A stretch of DNA of 64,000 bases from contig JBGVKG010000021.1 in NCBI GenBank assembly GCA_045123575.1, forward strand, positions 47,547-111,546, written 5' to 3'. The notes beneath the pieces were generated by a model that was not told where the DNA came from, searched no databases, and was given only the letters and a program-made list of their open reading frames with translations. Positions 63,490 to 64,000 of the stretch are shown here, piece after piece. The position numbers were made by a program, and so were the translations under genes. Every line of letters begins with the position of its first letter. The stretch's first letter is position 1. The DNA is from SVEL01 sp045123575 (lineage in GTDB: Bacteria; Bacillota; Clostridia; Lachnospirales; Lachnospiraceae).

Positions 63490-63560
63490 CAGGGGCGCTA
63501 GGAATCGAACCCAGCTCAGGAGTTTTGGAGACTCTTATTCTACCGATGAACTACGCCCCT
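63490..63560 (-). tRNA. tRNA-Trp (CCA)
   Basis: Minus-strand acceptor stem AGGGGCG/CGCCCCT with discriminator G, D arm TAGTTCATCGGTAGA, anticodon loop CTCCAAA (CCA at + positions 63528-63526), T loop TTCGATT. The 3' CCA is not encoded. The outermost anticodon-stem pair is A-C. Confidence 0.95.
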
Positions 63561-63583
63561 ATGTGATTTTTGACACGCATATA

Positions 63584-63612
63584 TTTATATCATATTAAAG
63601 GGGATATGTCAA
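63584..63612 (-). promoter_or_regulatory. Promoter of tRNA-Trp
   Basis: Minus strand TTGACA (63612-63607), 17 bases, TATAAA (63589-63584). Confidence 0.85.
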
Positions 63613-63634
63613 CAAAAAAAGCTAAATATTTATG

Positions 63635-63663
63635 TTGAAAATTACAAAAAAGTTTGCTATACT
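63635..63663 (+). promoter_or_regulatory. Promoter of tRNA-Leu
   Basis: TTGAAA, 17 bases, TATACT, 14 bases before the tRNA. Divergent from the tRNA-Trp promoter. Confidence 0.85.
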
Positions 63664-63676
63664 ATTTTTTGTTCAC

Positions 63677-63758
63677 GCGGGTGTGGCGGAATTGGCAGAC
63701 GCGCTAGATTTAGGTTCTAGTGTCAACAGATGTGCAGGTTCAAGTCCTGTCACCCGCA
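63677..63758 (+). tRNA. tRNA-Leu (TAG)
   Basis: Acceptor stem GCGGGTG/CACCCGC, long D arm, anticodon loop TTTAGGT (TAG at 63711-63713), a variable arm after the anticodon stem as expected for Leu, T loop TTCAAGT. The 3' CCA is not encoded. Confidence 0.96.
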
Positions 63759-63792
63759 TTTATAATGAATCTGTTACAATTACAGATAAAAG

Positions 63793-63821
63793 AATCAATC
63801 AGTAAAATGGTTGATTTTTTT
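63793..63821 (+). terminator. Terminator of tRNA-Leu
   Basis: AATCAATCA pairs with TGGTTGATT (one G-U), loop GTAAAA, then TTTTT; it abuts repeat element copy 2. Confidence 0.85.
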
Positions 63822-63936
63822 ATATTATAGGAAAGTTCTACAAACTTCCCTATAATATAAAAAACGCTCCGCTAAGGGCTTAATCGTAGTCGCGAGCGAC
63901 TGCGATTGATTTCGCACTGCGGCGGAGATGTAGATG
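63821..63936. repeat. Dispersed hairpin element, copy 2
   Basis: Same layout as the copy at 43111: outer hairpin TATATTATAGGAAAGTTC.. to ..AACTTCCCTATAATATA, then ACGCTCCGCTAA and CGCACTGCGGCGGAGATG..GTAGATG. Between these two constant parts it carries an extra near-palindrome, AATCGTAGTCGC/GCGACTGCGATT. The last 64 bases of the window (a TTTACT-17-TATACT promoter-like pair and no gene) follow. Confidence 0.85.
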
Positions 63937-64000
63937 AAAGTTGATACCTAAACAATGCTTTACTTTTCTGTTACAAAATGCTATACTATATGTCAAATGC

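Overview
The window reads as a chromosomal stretch of a low-GC Gram-positive anaerobe of the Clostridia, most likely Lachnospiraceae. This rests on family content and style: strong AGGAGG-type ribosome binding sites, a LytR-CpsA-Psr ligase, an L,D-transpeptidase, type 1B dihydroorotate dehydrogenase (PyrD with PyrK), a ClpC-RadA neighbourhood, a PxTGD-type surface-anchor signal and cohesin/dockerin modules. There is no sign of phage, plasmid, insertion sequence or CRISPR. The species cannot be named from the sequence alone.

Region 1 (1-20055) is a surface polysaccharide locus. dTDP-rhamnose genes bracket it (rfbA end and rfbB on the left, rfbD and rfbC on the right). Between them lie a DUF1972 rhamnosyltransferase-like gene, an epimerase, a GT4 transferase, a hexapeptide acetyltransferase, four GT2 transferases, a Wzy-like polymerase, and an FdtA/FdtB-type pair for a 3-amino-3,6-dideoxyhexose. 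The centre of the block (about 6.6-10.8 kb) is visibly more AT-rich than its edges, as expected for an exchangeable serotype-like cassette. A Wzz-like protein, the initiating polyprenyl glycosylphosphotransferase, an LCP ligase and a GT2-GtrA fusion follow, suggesting a chain built on undecaprenyl phosphate and attached to the wall. No flippase is visible in the window.

Region 2 (20154-30970) holds envelope and proteolysis genes: a membrane HtrA protease, an amidase, a long ClpX-like unfoldase whose 3' end overlaps the amidase tail to tail, an S8 subtilase homologue that has lost its catalytic Ser and oxyanion Asn, RNase HI with a viroplasmin domain, a split ThrE-type exporter, a polysaccharide deacetylase, an L,D-transpeptidase with a TPEEST repeat tail, and a flavin reductase.

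Region 3 (31046-39345) is a signalling block. A three-gene operon (PilZ, a PD-(D/E)XK-like protein, and an 800-residue protein with a cyclic-nucleotide-binding-like N-terminus and an Asp-rich tract) runs divergently from a soluble hybrid histidine kinase. The operon promoter carries a 7-bp inverted repeat around its -10. tRNA-Gly, an AraC regulator and a divergent MATE transporter follow.

Region 4 (39515-53798) is nucleotide synthesis: a degenerate Nudix-like gene, pyrC, pyrK, pyrD, then purE, pyrE, and later purM, purN, purD. Interspersed are a 1,126-residue surface protein, two small membrane proteins (one of only 50 residues) and an M29-family aminopeptidase with a long N-terminal extension.

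Region 5 (53896-63362) contains the most unusual pair: a secreted SH3-glucosaminidase ending in a dockerin, directly followed by a membrane-anchored cohesin protein with a long acidic cytoplasmic tail, then clpC, a small beta-rich protein, radA and a short soluble chemoreceptor-like protein. The window ends with divergent tRNA-Trp and tRNA-Leu genes and the second copy of a dispersed hairpin element whose first copy lies after pyrD. The two copies show compensatory changes in their outer stem.
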